A stretch of 64,000 nt of DNA. Origin: Pontederia crassipes. Lineage: Eukaryota; Streptophyta; Magnoliopsida; Commelinales; Pontederiaceae. Under the pieces are notes generated by a model that searched no databases, was not told where the DNA came from, and saw nothing but the letters and a program-made list of their open reading frames with translations. A program made the position numbers and the translations under genes. Location: assembly GCA_030549335.1 (NCBI GenBank), contig CM060194.1, positions 63,764,547 through 63,828,546 of the forward strand, written 5' to 3'. This document shows, piece by piece, positions 62,413 to 64,000 of this stretch (position 1 is its first letter; each line of letters starts with the position of its first letter).

Positions 62413-64000
62413 GGTGGCAACCCACATTGTAACCCTTCTTGGTGCCACATGATTCTCCTAACAAACTTTTGGATGTCATGTGCTCACATTGGTGCCTTAA
62501 TGCGTTAGTGCCACGGTCCCCGTGACAACTCGTTGAACACTCACGTCACGTTCATGATTGAAAGCCTATAAGAGCAACCTATGACAAGTCACCTCGACCA
62601 TAATACTTTTGTTGCTTACTTAGAATAGGCTTGGGTGGTGTCTTTTCGTCTAGTTGTCACACGAGATTTTGTGTTCGAAAATGACCTTGTGATAAGTGGA
62701 ATCAAAATAGTTCATTCTGCTCGGATCCATGCTATAATGATCCACTCGTGTCATCACAATGTGCCCTAACGTGAAAAAAGTGCTTCTGTTCGCCAAATTT
62801 GTATGCCCAGGTGCATTACTACCATGATCCTTGATCGTGGACGCCAACATGAATGCTTGGTAAGCATCATCATCGCATGCCTAGTCCTATCCCCTAGCAA
62901 GTTTCTCATGCGCTCGTGTCGTACCAAGAAACGCCTAGCATGTACTATTATGACAAAGTGATTGCCCCGCCTAATCGGGATAATCATACATCATTCACTT
63001 AAGCAAATTGCCACTCCATAATACAATTAAGAATCCTGAAGTATCGTGTTGCATCGAGAAGAGTGGCTTCATGCCGAATTATGTTGGTCTTGCGTCACTC
63101 GTACCAAGATGTTGCATTACATGCTCGGTCGTGTAACTCGAAGTACTCGTGTCAATTCAGAAACTATCGTCATGCCTAGCCATGGCGCTACTCAGTATTC
63201 TATAATGTTGTATTGTACATCCAGTAGTGCAACGTGAAACTCCCAACTGCTTCGTGACAGAAGTTGACCAAATGTCAAACATCAAAGTTAAACGTCCCTT
63301 TCGGCTATGGAACAACATTCACAAACATCTTGTCGAATTGTCAACCCAGTTTACCTTGTCAAGTGTCTTCCGACAAACAACATAATGTTTTTATATAATA
63401 CAAGAAAGTCGTGGGGTGGCAACCCACATAAATGATCCTTCTCGATGCCACGTGATTCTCTGGATGACCCTTCGGATGCCAAACGCCTGCATTGATGCCT
63501 CAACACGCTAGTGTCACGGCCCCATGATGACTCGTTGAACACTCTCATCACATCCATGATTGAAAGCCTATGAAATCGACTATCAGCAAATCATCTCGTT
63601 CATAATACTTTTGCTACTTACTCAAAATAGGATTGGCTGGTGTCCCTTTGCTTAGTCCTCACACGAGTATTCGAGCATGATACACACAGAGGAAGGCTTC
63701 ACGACTTCACCTTCCAGAATCCAGTAATAAGAGCTCTCGTCTGGTGCAACTATTTTCGCAGATGTATGGGGCCCTAGCCCCAAAAAACTTTGGATGATCA
63801 TCGCTACTTCGTTATATTTGTGAATGATTTTAAATGTTTCTCTTAGTTGCTTCCCATTGTCAAAAAATCTAATGTAATGAAGTTATTTCCCAATTTCCAT
63901 GCATTCTTGGAAAGACAATTTCATCCTCATCTCCCCTCTCTCCAAATAGCCCACCTTCACCCTTGTCTTGCATCGCCTGTGACCTCAACAACCCATTAAC
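62413..64000. other. Repetitive DNA of unknown family, right edge
   Basis: No gene is recognised. A segment starting GGTGGCAACCCACAT occurs at 62413-62690 and again at about 63414-63690, in the same direction, including GACTCGTTGAACACTC and ATGATTGAAAGCCTAT. The copies differ at scattered sites and belong to an unidentified dispersed or tandem repeat. Confidence 0.55.

Overview
This is a 64 kb piece of a flowering-plant nuclear genome. Spliced genes with GT-AG introns, plant-specific gene families, Au-type SINEs, Mutator/hAT/Harbinger/CACTA elements and AT-rich spacers all point there. First exons are strongly GC-rich and later exons are AT-rich. That 5'-to-3' GC fall is usual in monocots, so a monocot (probably not a grass) is my inference; the species cannot be named from the sequence.

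Six host genes can be read exon by exon. On the minus strand, left to right, they are: a papain-family cysteine protease with a granulin tail (XBCP3/RD21 type, 448 aa); a conserved 132-aa plant protein of unknown function; a PP2A B' (B56) regulatory subunit (507 aa); an RZ-1-type glycine-rich RNA-binding protein (310 aa); and a ycf45/SPD1-like P-loop ATPase (674 aa). COG1, a Golgi tethering-complex subunit (1104 aa), lies on the plus strand and converges on the PP2A gene. Their products work in different places (vacuole/secretory route, Golgi, phosphatase signalling, nuclear RNA processing, probably plastid), and nothing suggests that they act as a unit.

Region by region: 1-8.8 kb is AT-rich, gene-poor DNA with a CHX antiporter fragment and a broken BEL1-like homeobox gene. 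8.9-17.2 kb holds the protease and the 132-aa gene, with an LTR relic and a 1 kb Mutator-like foldback element in their introns. 17.4-24.7 kb is a roughly 7 kb PIF/Harbinger transposon with Myb/SANT and DDE genes, plus a minus-strand ORF with an RNase H1-type hybrid-binding domain. 25.5-27.1 kb has a hAT-like and a Mutator-like MITE. 27.5-56.2 kb is the gene-dense part. 56.5-64 kb is repeat-rich, with a Tourist-like MITE, a 40-G run, a Mutator-like MITE and a complete non-autonomous CACTA element.

The most interesting structure is in the long PP2A intron. Pieces of two unrelated genes, GPI mannosyltransferase 1 (PIGM) and pseudouridine-5'-phosphate glycosidase, are fused there and end in a SINE tail. 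The whole block is flanked by a 17-bp direct repeat. The same window carries a LINE 3' end whose last 75 nt are identical to the tail of another SINE copy, and a separate retrocopy in a COG1 intron with 16-bp flanking repeats. Together they suggest LINE machinery moving host sequences here, in one case through a SINE tail.
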